Assembly: GCF_024139115.2 (NCBI RefSeq) | Contig: NC_085139.1 | Location: 254,048,067 to 254,112,066 of the forward strand | Reading direction: 5' to 3' | Length of the DNA: 64,000 nt | Origin: Armigeres subalbatus | Lineage: Eukaryota > Arthropoda > Insecta > Diptera > Culicidae | In this document: one piece after another, positions 32,757-44,605 of the stretch | Numbering within the stretch: the first letter of the stretch is position 1 | Layout of the letters: the number at the start of each line of letters is the position of its first letter | The notes under the pieces: model-generated | Databases searched by the model: none | The model's input: only the letters and a program-made list of their open reading frames with translations | What the model was told of the DNA's origin: nothing | Program-made: the position numbers and the translations under genes

Positions 32757-33604
32757 TCTCTCGTGTCTCGTGTCTGCTATTCAACATCGCTTTGGAGGGA
32801 GTAATACGAAGGGCAGGGATTGACACGAGTGGTACGATTTTCACGAAGTCCGTCCAGTTATTTGGTTTCGCCGACGACATTGATATCATGGCACGTAACT
32901 TTGAGAGGATGGAGGAAGCCTACATCAGACTGAAAAGCGAAGCTAAACGGATTGGACTAGTCATCAACACGTCGAAGACGAAGTACATGATAGGAAGAGA
33001 CTCAAGAGAGGTCAATGTATCAATGCCACTCACCACGAGTCTCTATCGGTGGTGACGAAATCGAGGTGGTTGAAGAATTCGTGTACTTGGGCTCACTGGT
33101 GACCGCCGATAACGATACCAGCAGAGAAATTCGGAGGCGCATAGTGGCTGGAAATCGTACGTACTTTGGACTATGAGACCTGGACGATGCTCGTGGAGGA
33201 CCAACGCGCACTGGGAGTTTTTGAAAGGAAAGTGTTGCGTACCATCTATGGTGGGGTGCAGATGGCGGACGGTACGTGGAGGAGGCGAATGAACCACGAG
33301 TTGCATCAGCTGTTGGGAGAACTATCCATCGTTCACACCGCGAAAATCGGAAGACTGCGGTGGGCCGGGCACGTAGCCAGAATGTCGGACAGTAATCCGG
33401 TGAAAATGGTTCTCGACAATGATCCGACGGGAACAAGAAGGCGAGGTGCACAGCGGGCAAGGTGGATCGATCAGGTGGAGGACGATTTGCGGACTCTCCG
33501 CAGACTGCGTGGTTGGCGAAGTGCAGCCATGGACCGAGCTGAATGGAGAAGACTTTTATGTGCAGCACAGGGCACTCCGGCCTTAGTCTGATAATAAATA
33601 AATA
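32757..33604 (+). pseudogene. 5'-truncated LINE (RT palm to C-terminus)
   Basis: Begins inside the RT domain (LLFNIALEGVIRR). The catalytic FADDID is at 32,867 onward, then VINTSKTKYM; a frameshifted stretch at 33,020-33,170 encodes EVVEEFVYLGSLV and EIRRRI. A new frame at 33,166-33,591 reads ETWTMLVEDQRALGVFERKVLRTIYGG (in part), KIGRLRWAGHVARM, and a GARRARWxDQVEDDL-type tail. The 3' end is GATAATAAATAAATAG. This RT-plus-tail organisation is common in mosquito LINEs of the RTE-like kind; I cannot fix the clade. At least two frameshifts make it non-functional. Confidence 0.8.
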
Positions 33605-35109
33605 GTATTGGGCCTATAAGTCCTTGAGCTTAGCTGTTTAATCGTACCTGATGCCTTGCTATAAAACTTTTCTTCTACTTTCTTTCTTTTCCACTATATT
33701 TAATTTTGAACTTTTCTAAAGAAAACTTGCACTGTACGTCTAGTGACTTTGCTGGTCAACGTGGAAAAGAACGAAGCTCTCCTTAAGGACTATGTTCGGA
33801 CTATGTTTTCCTATTTTCAATAGAAAATATCCCTTTTCATTTTCCCCTCTTTCCATGTCGTATCAATATTTCCCTTCAGCTCCTCCATCCATTGTGAGAG
33901 TTTTTTGTAAAGTGTATGTGAATTGTAGGTATACATTTGATTTAGCCATTTACAGAACATGTTTTTAAGAAATACATTTATTTATTAATTGGCGATATCA
34001 TATATTTAGATTATTCCTAGTCAACAATTATGCTTATCGGAGCATCCTATTAATTATGTATCATCAATTAGAATCAAATAAGAATCGTTAATTTATTCTT
34101 TAAAAAGATCTCATTGTATTGGATGCATTCATACCGAGCAGTGGTATGACATTGAGTTGCTATTCTGCTTGATTGAGTTCTCACCAGTGGTGCGAATTCT
34201 CAATCTCAGTGACTTAAATGTGTTGGATATTGATACCATTTCCTCTTCAAACTCACTTCCTAGCAGTGCAAACTGAAAATGGTTAGCAGCAACAATCAAA
34301 GATAAAGTAAACAAAAGACCTCTCTCCTCATTGCACACGCAGCCCGCACTGACAGTCTATTCAGATCACTCGCTGCTGTGTGAATGCGACGGCCCTATAT
34401 AAATGCATGGGTGAATACTATCACTTGAAAGACAATGACAGGATATTTGTGCCAAATGATCACCAGCTTCAGCCCGCTGTTGGCAAACCGAGTTTGCTAA
34501 GCTACTCTACAGTGACTATAATAACAGTGTCGTCAAGTGTCAGAATTGGAACAGAATCGTCTGTCATTTCCATACAAATGCGCGTTCCAAACGAGCAGGA
34601 GACCTGTCAAACGTAACACATGACGTTACTCTTTTTATAGGACTCTAAGCTACTCCTGCTTTGTCGTTCTGACTGAAAGGCACCGTCATAGGCAAAGAGG
34701 AGCAGAGAAAAATACAAACCAAAAGTTCAAACTCAGCAGGCATTGTTGATAAATTGCACCACTGGTTCTCACTCCACTCTCGTGCTGCTTAGGCCTTTCT
34801 CTTAAGTTGAAACTACCTAAACGGTAACAAGATCCATAGCAAAAGTAATGTACACTCAGAAATAGACCAAACCTGTAATAACATACAAACAAATCATTTT
34901 TCATATTTTCGAAGTTTATACTAAGCTACAGTAAAAAAGTAATCTATGCAAGATTTAATCGTTACACGGCGAGGATACGGATGTTATACTAATCGAGTAT
35001 TTAGTTTTCCGCGAGCGGTAATGGTCGCCAGCTTGCCTGCCTTGCATGAATTCACTCAATCAACATCTTCTTATATGCCACATTGCAAGCTGTCAAAGTA
35101 AAATGATTT
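33605..35109. other. Intergenic, no gene seen
   Basis: AT-rich, no convincing coding sequence or repeat. Confidence 0.4.
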
Positions 35110-35427
35110 TATAGAGGAGAATGAGGCAAATCAGCGAAATCCAGTCGTAATCGGTTTTAAATGGTTGCTGTCATAGAAAAATACATTTTGTAGAGGAAAA
35201 TGGGGCAAAACAGCCACTTTCAGTATCGATCTAGATCCGGAACGTATAACATATGTATTCTCTACAAATTCAGCATAAGAAAACAAAAACAAAAGTTAGT
35301 AGTCAATGGTTTTAAATAGTAGCTGCATTGAATAAATACATTTTTTAGAGGAAAATGGGGCAAAACAGTTACTTCCAGTCGTAATCTAGGATCGGAATAT
35401 ATACCATACTTATTTTTCACACAATTC

Positions 35428-36722
35428 TTCTGTGGGGAATAAAGTGAGTCTGAAGAATGCATTTGCATTTTGTTGGTTACATTGATGGATAAAGTGGAAC
35501 GTATTTCTTATTTCATGATAAAAATAATGAAATAATCTAAAATATTTAAAAATGACATTAATAGAAAAAATGATAACGAATTGGAAATTCAATCGTAGTT
35601 GGCATTTGAAATGCCAGCATACTAAGAAGCTAATGAGAAGAAATTTGAAATTCAATCTCAGTAGACTGCAAGGCTTGGAAAATTCGTTCAAAAACGAACG
35701 AATACTTCGTTTTTAGCCCGCAGTGAGGTTTTAATTTCGGTGCACCGATTGATGTGCGCTCGAGGACGTGCTGCTGGCTGCACGAACAAGGGAAGAGGCA
35801 AATACAATGCATTCGTTTTATTCATTGAAAGTGGGGAGTTTTGAACGTGGCATCTTCACAAGCCTGGTAGTGCCGAGGAGGCATCGTTCAGTAGGGCAGC
35901 GTGAAATGAGGATGTATTCTTCGTTCATCGGTAGTGTTTCAGATGCGAGTGAGTGTTGTGTAAATACAAAACCATATTAGCGAGAAAGAGAGAAAATGCA
36001 TTATATACCTCTCTTTTACACATTCATTCCAACAGTAATGCGCAATTCATTATAAGTGAGGCAAAAGAGTTAAATATTCTCTGCACGAGCGGGTGCTTCA
36101 TTTCACTCTCTAACTGTTTCGTACAACAGTGCTATGTGGAGCGAGGAAGCATTCTTCACTAAGAACTTTGAAACTGTTCTCTCATGAAGCTACCCTCCTC
36201 GGGATAATATTTGGTGCTGAAGCATCGGTCCTCATCTTCATTGCTTCATTCATCCAAGCCCTGGTAGACTGGCAGGAATTCTAGATGATTCGAATGGTGA
36301 AAATAAACGATCATTCAGTGTTATGTTTTCGAGGCGTGAACATGCGAATTATCCTTCGGTGTTCCACGCTTGTTTTCGTTGGTAAAAGGCAAATCGGAAG
36401 ACGGATTTGCTTGGCTACGACATCTTCTTCTTCTTGTTATTGGCATTACATCCCCACACTGGGACAGAGTCGCCTCGCAGCTTGGTGTTCATTAAGCACT
36501 TCCACAGTTATTAACTGCGAGGTTTCTAAGCCAAGTTACCATTTCTGCATTCGTATATCATGAGGCTAACACGATGATACTTTTGTGTCCAGGGAAGTCG
36601 AGACAATTTCCAATCCGAAAATTGCCTAGACCGGCACCGGGAATCGAACCCAGCCACCCTCATGGTGGCATGGTGTTGCTTTGTAGCCGCGCGTTTTACC
36701 TCACGGCTAAGGAGGGCCCCAA
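35428..36722 (-). mobile_element. 1.3-kb insertion in the minisatellite, headed by a Feilai SINE
   Basis: Flanked by the 14-bp direct repeat TTTTCACACAATTC (35,414-35,427 and 36,723-36,736), the length expected from target-primed reverse transcription. On the minus strand it starts with the 5' end of the Feilai SINE at 36,720 and continues for about 1 kb of unrelated sequence past the SINE's own 3' end. No coding region was recognised in that part, though 35,760-36,160 is GC-richer than its surroundings. Confidence 0.6.
36422..36720 (-). mobile_element. Feilai SINE
   Basis: On the minus strand it begins GGGGCCCTCCTTAGCCG, carries a tRNA-related A-box region and the B-box GGGTTCGATTCCC, then a tRNA-unrelated body including TTAATAACTGTGGAAGTGCT and CTGTCCCAGTGTGGGG, and ends in AGAAGAAGAAG. 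This layout matches the Feilai family described from Aedes aegypti. It uses a Pol III internal promoter and depends on LINE machinery for movement. Confidence 0.88.
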
Positions 36723-37026
36723 TTTTCACACAATTCACACAATTATCATAAAAAAAAATAGAATTGGTTAGTCGCAATCGATTTTAAATCATAGATGTCA
36801 TAAAAAATATGCATTTTTAGAGAAAAGTGGGGCAAAACAGCCACTTCCAGTCATGATTCAGAGTCGGAATACATACCATACTTATTTTCTACTCAATTAG
36901 CACCAGAAAACATAGGAGTAGTAAGCCGCAATTGGTTTTAAATAGTAGCTGCCATAGAAAAAATACATTTTTTATAGGAAAATGGGGCAAAAAAGCCCCT
37001 TCCAGTCACGATCCAGGGCCGGAAAA

Positions 37027-37460
37027 CACGGGTAAAAATCCGTTCCCAGAAATGAGAAAATAATTCATGATTCCATGAATCCGTCGTGTTTTCATGCTAT
37101 GAAAATGCACCATGAATATAAATCATGATTTCATGATTTATTTTCGCGTAACGCAACCAATGCGTTACAATTGGGTTGTTAAGATCGACAAAATAAAAAA
37201 AAAGTTCAACAGGGGATTTGAACTCGAGTACTAGTACACTGAGCGAGAGTCCGGCGTGCTAGCTCTTCGCCGTTCTTACTTCTTGGGAATTGAGTGTTCG
37301 AAGTATAACCGATTATGCATACTGTCGACTGATGAGGATTGCCTGGTACCATGAATAATGTTCCTGAAATCATGAATTATAATCATGGTTTCATGAGCTG
37401 ACCTGATTCATGATTTCATGATTTTTTATTCATGCCTGTGGGTATGCATTTGTTTCCGTG
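37027..37460. mobile_element. 434-bp MITE with embedded tRNA-like module
   Basis: Ends are inverted: CACGGGTAAAAATCCG on the left, CACGGAAACAAATGCA on the inverse right. Both sides continue into sequences rich in ATCATGA (fold-back subterminal repeats). TA stands after the right end; the left has AA, read as a mutated TA. Its length agrees with the excess spacing in the 155-bp minisatellite, so its boundaries are supported twice. Confidence 0.78.
37192..37285 (-). other. tRNA-like Pol III module inside the MITE
   Basis: On the minus strand: A-box-like GGCGAAGAGCTAGC, B-box GAGTTCAAATCCC, then an uninterrupted T-run (A-run on the plus strand at 37,195-37,203). Same design as the module in the 11.2-kb MITE but different in sequence. 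Confidence 0.55.
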
Positions 37461-37610
37461 TATCAGACGTTTTCTCTACAAAATTAACATTAGAAAATCT
37501 AGGAGTATTTAGCCGCAATCAGTTTTTAAGTATAGCTGCCATAGAAAGCATATGTTTTTTAGGGATAAATGGGGCAAAACGGCCAGTTCCCACAATTTCT
37601 GGCGAACGAA

Positions 37611-39823
37611 AATAGCACCATTTGATTTGTCGTGGAGTTTCCCTTAAGGAAGGGTATTTCTCTGCCGCAGCAAGTAGTCGCAATAAATAGGTACCTTTTT
37701 GGGTCGCTTTTACCCCACTGTGATTGGTCAGAATGCTCGGAGCGGGGGGACAGTTGACCTCCACAAACGTCAAATCAGAGACTAACCCGCAGGCAAGCTG
37801 GCGGCCATTACTGCTCTTGGAAAACTGAATAAGCTGCACGTGAACGAACGTGGGGTCAACCAGGAGAAAAGCAGTTAGCACAAATTTTCCTCAGAGTGTA
37901 TCAACTTCTAGATGGAAATGGAAGACAATTTTGGTACATTATTTTATTTTCCCGAATTCAACAACACTGAGAAAATTATTTAAATTTAATTTTTTTTCCA
38001 CTTTATTTTTCAATTTGGGGACACATAAATTCAATAACTGCATATTAGAGACCACACATACATTTTATTTGATTATCGGTTCTATTTGTACTTCGCGTCT
38101 GGGGTTGTTATGTGTGCATTACTGTTCATTGAGTTAAATTAATAGACTTTGGCCAATTATTATTGTGTGGATTTTTTGCAGCGTACATAACAAGTTTATC
38201 GTTTTCGATTCCCTTTGCCAAACTCGTCATTTGCAATTCATTAAGCAATTCCCACAATTTGGCCCAATTTAACTTGCCTGCAAAATGGTTTGATTGCAAA
38301 AAAACTGTTGCCACTTCTAGAGTCATGCATACGTAATAAACAAGAACAGTATGGAGCGAAGAAACGGTGTAAGATTTCTTGATATTAATAAGCGATTGCT
38401 TCCATGCTTAAGATAGACAGAATTTCTAGTGTGTTTGTTACGAATAAATGCAAACAAAATAAATAAAAACTTTTTCATCGGTTTTGTGTCCACTACTGTG
38501 AACGAGCACGCCAACGAATTGCTCCGCTGCAAATTTGCTCGTTATTTACATACCGGCGACCGAAATAATCGAATCGGATTGAAACGTATGCTCAATGGAG
38601 CGGTAGCTGGCTGCTGCAAATTCGATTAACGAGCGAATGACATGCAGAGTACCGTGACCAATTCCAAACGTACCGAAGCTGCGTCTTGCTAATAAATTAG
38701 TAAGATTGAACAGTAGGGAATTATAAGTTGGAAATGAAACCACTTACCTTATCTTTCATATAAGTGGGGAACGTTCACTGCATGGAACTGCAACCACTCT
38801 GTTGTGTATCATTCCGATAAAACGATTGAATTTCACGCTGCTACGAATATTTACTTTTTATATTTTCTCTGTTGCCTCGGGATCAGTTCTTTTTGTTCCA
38901 CCCAATAAATTGCAGGGACAAAAACATTTCACTGGTTTAAATAATGCTCAACAGTTTATACCTTTATATTTGATCCGATTTTGATTTCGTTACCAGAAAA
39001 AACGAATTGACGATTATTTCACCCAAACTACGTGTCCCTCCTCGCCAAGCGATGATGATGGTGGGGCACGACAATGCCCTCCCCCACTGATTAATATTCA
39101 ATCGCAGTAACATGCGCCTTCATTTATCAACGTCAAGCTCGACGGATGTCGAATGCTATGTCAACAATCGCCTACTTTGTCCTTTTGACTATAATTCGTT
39201 TTGATCCACTTGTTCAAGCCTACACTTGATTGTTTTTTGCTTACTGTCGGTTATATCTCGGTGACCTATCGTATATGCATGTGTGTGTGTAGCAACTTCT
39301 ATGAACAATCAGCGAGTAATGTGCGTCATTTAGTGAGTGAGTGTGCATTCTAGCGGCCTAGCGAGTGATGATTGTATTTCTTACTACTTTTAAACACTAC
39401 CGGTTATTTCGACGATTATTGTTTACCGATGTTGAGAACTATTTTTCTACGTTACTGGAAACTGATGTTAATCATTAGATGTTGCTAATATGTGCCGGAC
39501 TGTGACAATTTTTGTTTGCTGTTTATCTCACTAAATGTACTCAGTCTCGTTATTTCCGTATGATTTTCGTGCGCCGAACTACAAACGTGACACAAAATAT
39601 ACTGAATTTTAAATTCTTAACAAATCGCAATCTATGAGCGCATTACTGACAATTTTTTTTCTCGGGTAACACATTGAATATACTCCAGAATTCGAAAACC
39701 CAAAAGCACACGAGAGACCTTCGATTTATCACAACACTCGATGCCGCTACAGGCAACGACCTAAACAAACAACGGACAAAACATTCGTAATCTCGCAACG
39801 TAAAACGCGCCACACCACTACTA
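37611..39823. other. Intergenic or 3' UTR, no gene seen
   Basis: The part next to 39,824 is probably the 3' untranslated region of the minus-strand exon. I could not choose a polyadenylation site. No other feature is supported. Confidence 0.4.
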
Positions 39824-40423
39824 CTATATGCTCGGTTTTGGCGAAGGCGTCCGATCGATGTAGTCCAAGCTGTCTGCCTGCTTGGACACCGGCTTTGTCC
39901 CACTGCTGTTGATCGATCGCGTGGTACCATTGTTGGTCGATCCGTTGTCCGGCTGTGCTTCGCTGATCGTGGCCAAACGGGCCGGAACGGACTCCGATCG
40001 TCCCACCGTGGTCGTCGCATCCGCCTCTGAGCTGGCCATTGCCTGATCCAGCTCCTGCTGCCACTCGGTTTCCTTCTTCTCCATCGCTTTCCGTTTTTGC
40101 TCCTTGAACCGGTTGTACACCAGGAACTCCTTCAACAGTTGACTATCCAGCGGGCTCAGCTGGCCCTGGTTCGCGTTTTGACTGTCCCGATGGATGGACC
40201 GCTGCTTGGCGAGTCGTTTTTTCTTCTTGTGGAGCGGCTTGGTTTCGATGATCATCTCCTCCAGCTCAAGGCTGGGATCGCAGTTCAAGTGATCCTTCGA
40301 TGGTTTGAACAAGGGGTTCGTTTGCTTGGCCAGAATCCGCTCGAATTTGGTACCTCGAAGGAGTTTGGTTTGCTGAAGTTCTCGCTGGCTGCTGATTCGA
40401 GCTCCCGGGTGGACGTTGAGTAG
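39824..40423 (-). CDS. Terminal exon of a host protein of unknown function
   Basis: An open frame of about 199 codons preceded by a strong splice acceptor (pyrimidine run then CCGTCCAG ending at 40,424), in frame across the junction. The frame stays open a little into the intron, so its Met at 40,474 is not a real start. The product is hydrophilic: TKFERILAKQTNPLFKPSK, then an acidic patch ELEEMIIETK, a basic cluster HKKKKRLAKQR, a helical segment LLKEFLVYNRFKEQKRKAMEK, and a Ser/Thr/Asn-rich disordered tail ending TPSPKPSI. Third positions are GC-rich, unlike the AT-rich surroundings. The stop at 39,824-39,826 ends the protein. I do not recognise the family; earlier exons would lie to the right or beyond the window. 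Confidence 0.72.
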   Translation of the reverse strand, partial: LLNVHPGARISSQRELQQTKLLRGTKFERILAKQTNPLFKPSKDHLNCDPSLELEEMIIETKPLHKKKKRLAKQRSIHRDSQNANQGQLSPLDSQLLKEFLVYNRFKEQKRKAMEKKETEWQQELDQAMASSEADATTTVGRSESVPARLATISEAQPDNGSTNNGTTRSINSSGTKPVSKQADSLDYIDRTPSPKPSI

Positions 40424-41959
40424 CTGGACGGAAAAAAAGTGAAAAATACCTTTAAGAAATTGATCATTTGGCATAACGCAAAACTATCTCGATTAAACTA
40501 TCAAATATTTCAACTTTAAATAATTCATCGCTGTTGTACTTCGTTCAGTTGTATTGCTCTCCATAACGTCCAGGTCGTTTAGCAAAACCTCAACCGCTTA
40601 CATGGTGTCGAGGATCTCAGTTATGTCGCCTCGGTGAGATCACGGAGTTCTTGGGTTTACAATTTCAGCAACATTCCGACCTGCTGGTTGATCGATTCCC
40701 CTGCTTGTACTGTGTTAATCGACCAACCTTTGACCGCATGTGGCGATGCGGTCTCAGACGTCGCATCCAGTTTTTCGTGCTTGGCGTGCGCGTCCATCAC
40801 TCTCACCTTGTGGGCGCGTTCGCAATCCCAACGTTCTTCAACACCCTGCAGCGAATACAGATAAATTGCAGCTCCTCAAGGTTCTCCACGGTTTCCAAGT
40901 ACTGTGGCAAAATATCCTGGTTAAGGATGCTTACTGCTCGTCAACCGATAGAGAGTACTGCAACTATCCGGTGTCGGACTAGGGTCTGTCCCACGGAACT
41001 GTGTAACTGCTGTGCCCATATGATTAGCTAGTTCGTCCTTCATGCTGTCGTTGCAATTCCACTGTTGGTCCTGGGCGGCGGGTGCAATCGAATCGACGGT
41101 TACTTGATTGATGCATCAACCCAACAGAACTCCTTCTCGACGTATCGCTCGATCTTGCCTCCTCCTCCTCTCCTAATTCCCTCTGCACTTCCCGCTTGAT
41201 GTACTCTGTCTTCTGAGTCAGCATATTATGTGACATAATAGCTCTCTGGCGTGTGACAACTTGTTCTAAAGCTGGGGTGCAAACCGAATTCATCTCAGCT
41301 CTGCCACATCCATCCTGCAGCAATCATCACTGATTAGTCCAGATCAGCGTTGCGAGACGATCATGAGCATCTTGCGTGATTTCTTCTGCTGCCGTTTCTG
41401 TTTTGCCTTGTCAGCACAGGGCACCCCGATGACTAGAGGTCGCTTGTACCTCTCCTTCCTCTAGCCGCTGGCCGCTCGCTCTGTCCCCGTTCCAGGACCA
41501 GCTCCAGTAGGGGCTCCCTCCTCGGCAATCCATGGGTGGTATTGTTCTTGAGCGTAACTCCATATTTGGGTGTGCTTTCATTCCAGGCTACGGGTTCTGT
41601 AAAGTTATTTAATTCTTTACAGTGCTAAATAGCTAGAGTTCAAGCCAGTCTCCTGAGGTGGTTTTCATTGGTGCTTAGGAATTGGGCCTTCAGCTCCCAC
41701 CTACTCGATTATTATTATTATTATTATTATACTGCTTCCCTACATCCTTCTCCTCCTCTACTCTAAAACATTAGAACATATTGTACATTGTAATTACATT
41801 CAATTTTCAATTCTTTATTAAAATATTCAGGATATAGCAGGCATAATTCTATAGTCTGAAAAGATAGAAAGATGTAGAATCACAATAATCATAATAATAA
41901 ATTGAAACAAACTTACCAACAATTTTAATGCCCTGTACATAAACATAAGAAAACGAAGA
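40424..41959. other. Presumed intron with degraded unidentified sequence
   Basis: GC-richer stretches at 40,600-41,050 and 41,290-41,560 look like old coding sequence on the minus strand (for example LPQYLETVENLEELQ) but are full of stops; possibly transposon remnants. An ATT microsatellite lies at 41,708-41,730. Confidence 0.35.
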
Positions 41960-44605
41960 GTCATGCAATCATGGAAGAACTCTCAGGCCCTTGAACATCA
42001 ATCCTGCATCAAAATCAGAAAAATACCAACAATCCTTTTTTTCATTTCGTCGTTTACATGTTAAACTTGGAACCACTGATCTTGTCATGCAATCTATGAG
42101 AACTTATCAGGCTCTTGACATCATACTGCATCAAAATCAGAAAAATATCAACAATCCTTTTCCATGTCACCCTTCATATGTTCTATCTCTTACTCTTGGA
42201 ACCACCATGTCTTGGTCATGCAATCATAATGAGAGCTTATCAGGCTCTTGAACATCAATCCTGCATCAAAATCAGAAAAATATCAACAATCCTTTTTTCA
42301 TGTCGCCGTTTACATGTTCTATCTCTTACTCTTGGGAACCACTGATCTTGGTCATACATCATGGTAAGAACTTATCAGGCTCTATAACATCAATCCTGCA
42401 TCAAAATCAGAAAAATATCAACAATCCTTTTCCATGTCGCCGTTCATGTTCTATCTCTTACTCTTGAACCACTGATCTTGGTCATGCAATCATGGTAAGA
42501 ACTTATGAGCTCTTGAACATCAATCCTGCATCAAAATCAGAAAATATCAACTTTCTTTTTTTGTTTCATCGTTTACATGTTCTATCTCTTACTTTTGGAA
42601 CCACTGATCTTGGTCGATGAATCATGGCAAGAACTTATCAGCTCTTGAACATCAATCCTGCATCAAAATCAGAAAATATCAACAATCCTTTTTCCATGTC
42701 GCCGTTTACATGTTCTATCTCTTACTCTTAGGAACCGAGTCTTGGTCATGTAATCATGGTAAGAACTTATCGACTCTTGAACATCAATCCTGCATCAAAA
42801 TCAGAAAATATAAACAACTTTCTTTTTTGTTTCATCGTTTACATTTCTATCTCTTACTCTTGGAACCACTGATCTTGGTCATGCAATCATGGCAAGAACT
42901 TATCAGGCTCTTGAACATCAATCCTGCGTCAAAATCGAAAAATATCAAAATCCTTTTTCCATGTCACCCTTTACATGTTCTATCTCTTACTCTTGGGAAC
43001 CACTGATCTTGGTCAAGCTCATGGTAAGAACTTATCAGGCTCTTGAACATCAATCCTGCATCAAAATCAGAAAATATCAACAACTTTTTTGTTTCTTCGT
43101 TTCATGTTCTATCTCTTACAGAACCACTGATCTTGGTCATGCAATCATGGTGAGAACTTATCAGGCTCTTGAACATCAATCCTGCATCAAAATCAGAAAA
43201 TATAAATAACTTTCTTTTTTTGTTTCATCGTTTCATGTTCTATCTCTTACTCTTGGGAACCACTGATCTTGGTCGACAATCATGGTAAGAACTTATCAGG
43301 CTCTTGAACATCAATCCTGCATCAAAATCAGAAAAATATCAACAATCCTTTTCCATGTCGCCGTTTACATGTTCTATCTCTTACTCTTGGAACCACTGAT
43401 CTTGTCAAGCAATCATGGCAAGAACTTATCAGGCTCTTGAACATCAATCCACCATCAAAATCAGAAAATATCAACAACTTTTTTGTTTTCGTTTACATTT
43501 ATCTCTTACTCTTGGAACCACTGATCTTGGTCTACAATCATGGTAAGAACTTATCAGGCTCTTGAACATCAATCCTGCATCAAAATCAGAAAAATATCAA
43601 CAGTCCTATTTCCATGTCCGTTTACATTTCTACCTCTTACATTTGAGAACCACTGATCTTGGTCAAGCAATCATGGTGAGAACTTATCAGGCTCTTGAAA
43701 ATCAATCCTGCATCAAAATCAGAAAAAACAACCTTTTTCATTTCATCTTTACATTTCTAACTCTTACTCTTGAGACCACTGATCTTGGTCATGCAATTTG
43801 GGTGAGAACTTATCAGGCTCTTGAACATCAATCCTGCATCAAAATCAGAAAAATATCAACTATCCTTTTCCATTGTCTTTTTACATGTTCTATCTTTTAC
43901 ACTTGAGGAATAACTGATCTTGGTCATGCAATCTGGTGAGAACTTATCAGCCTCTTGAACATCAATCCTGCATCAAAATCAGAAAATATCACAACTTTTT
44001 TTCATTTCGTCGTTAACATGTTCTATCTCTTACACTTGGAACCACTGATCTTGGTCATGCAATCATGGTGAGAACTTATCAGGCTCTTGAACATCAATCC
44101 TGCATCAAAATCAGAAAAATATCACAATCCTTTTCCATGTCGCCGTTTACATGTTCTATCTCTTACTTGGAACCACTGATCTTGGTCATCAATCATGGTG
44201 AGAACTTATCAGACTCTTGAACATAAATCCTGCATCAAAATAAGAAAATATCAACAATCCTTTTCCATTTCGTCTTTTTACATGTTCTATCTTTTAAGAC
44301 CACTGATCTTGGTCATGCAATCATGAGTGAGAACTCATCAGCTCTTGAACATCAATCCTGCATCAAAATCGAAAAATATCAACAACTTTTTTTGTTTATC
44401 GTTTACATGTTCTATCTCTTACTCTTAGAACCACTGATCTTGGTCATCACATCATGGTGAGAACTATCAGGCTCTTGAACATCAATGCCATCAAAATCAG
44501 AAAATATCAACAATCCTTTCTCGTATCACCGTTTACATGTTCTATCTCTTACACTTGGAACCACTGATCTTGGTCAAATCATGGTGAGAACTTATCAGGC
44601 TCTTT
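41960..44605. repeat. ~130-bp satellite array, about 20 units
   Basis: The marker CATCAATCCTGCATCAAAATC recurs at spacings such as 125, 132, 135 and 130 bp (units at about 42,004, 42,129, 42,261, 42,396 and 42,526, continuing to 44,480). Other conserved parts are ATGTTCTATCTCTTACTCTTG and CCACTGATCTTGGTCATGC. Units differ mainly by one- or two-base deletions. Not coding. Confidence 0.9.

Larger units (their letters stand above)
35110..37610. repeat. 155-bp minisatellite, about six units, with two insertions
   Basis: The marker TGGGGCAAAA recurs at 35,201, 35,356, 36,828, 36,983 and 37,570; a diverged shortened unit has it at 35,122. Uninterrupted spacings are 155 bp twice (35,201 to 35,356 and 36,828 to 36,983). 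The larger gaps equal 155 plus about 1317 and 155 plus about 432, the sizes of the two insertions. Confidence 0.82.

Noticed and set aside
36285..36563. 92-codon frame overlapping the SINE region
   Set aside because: It runs through Feilai sequence on the opposite strand; non-coding SINE.
39747..40423. Plus-strand frame at 40,097-40,423 and minus-strand frame at 39,747-40,064 as genes
   Set aside because: They are out-of-frame shadows of the terminal exon at 39,824-40,423.
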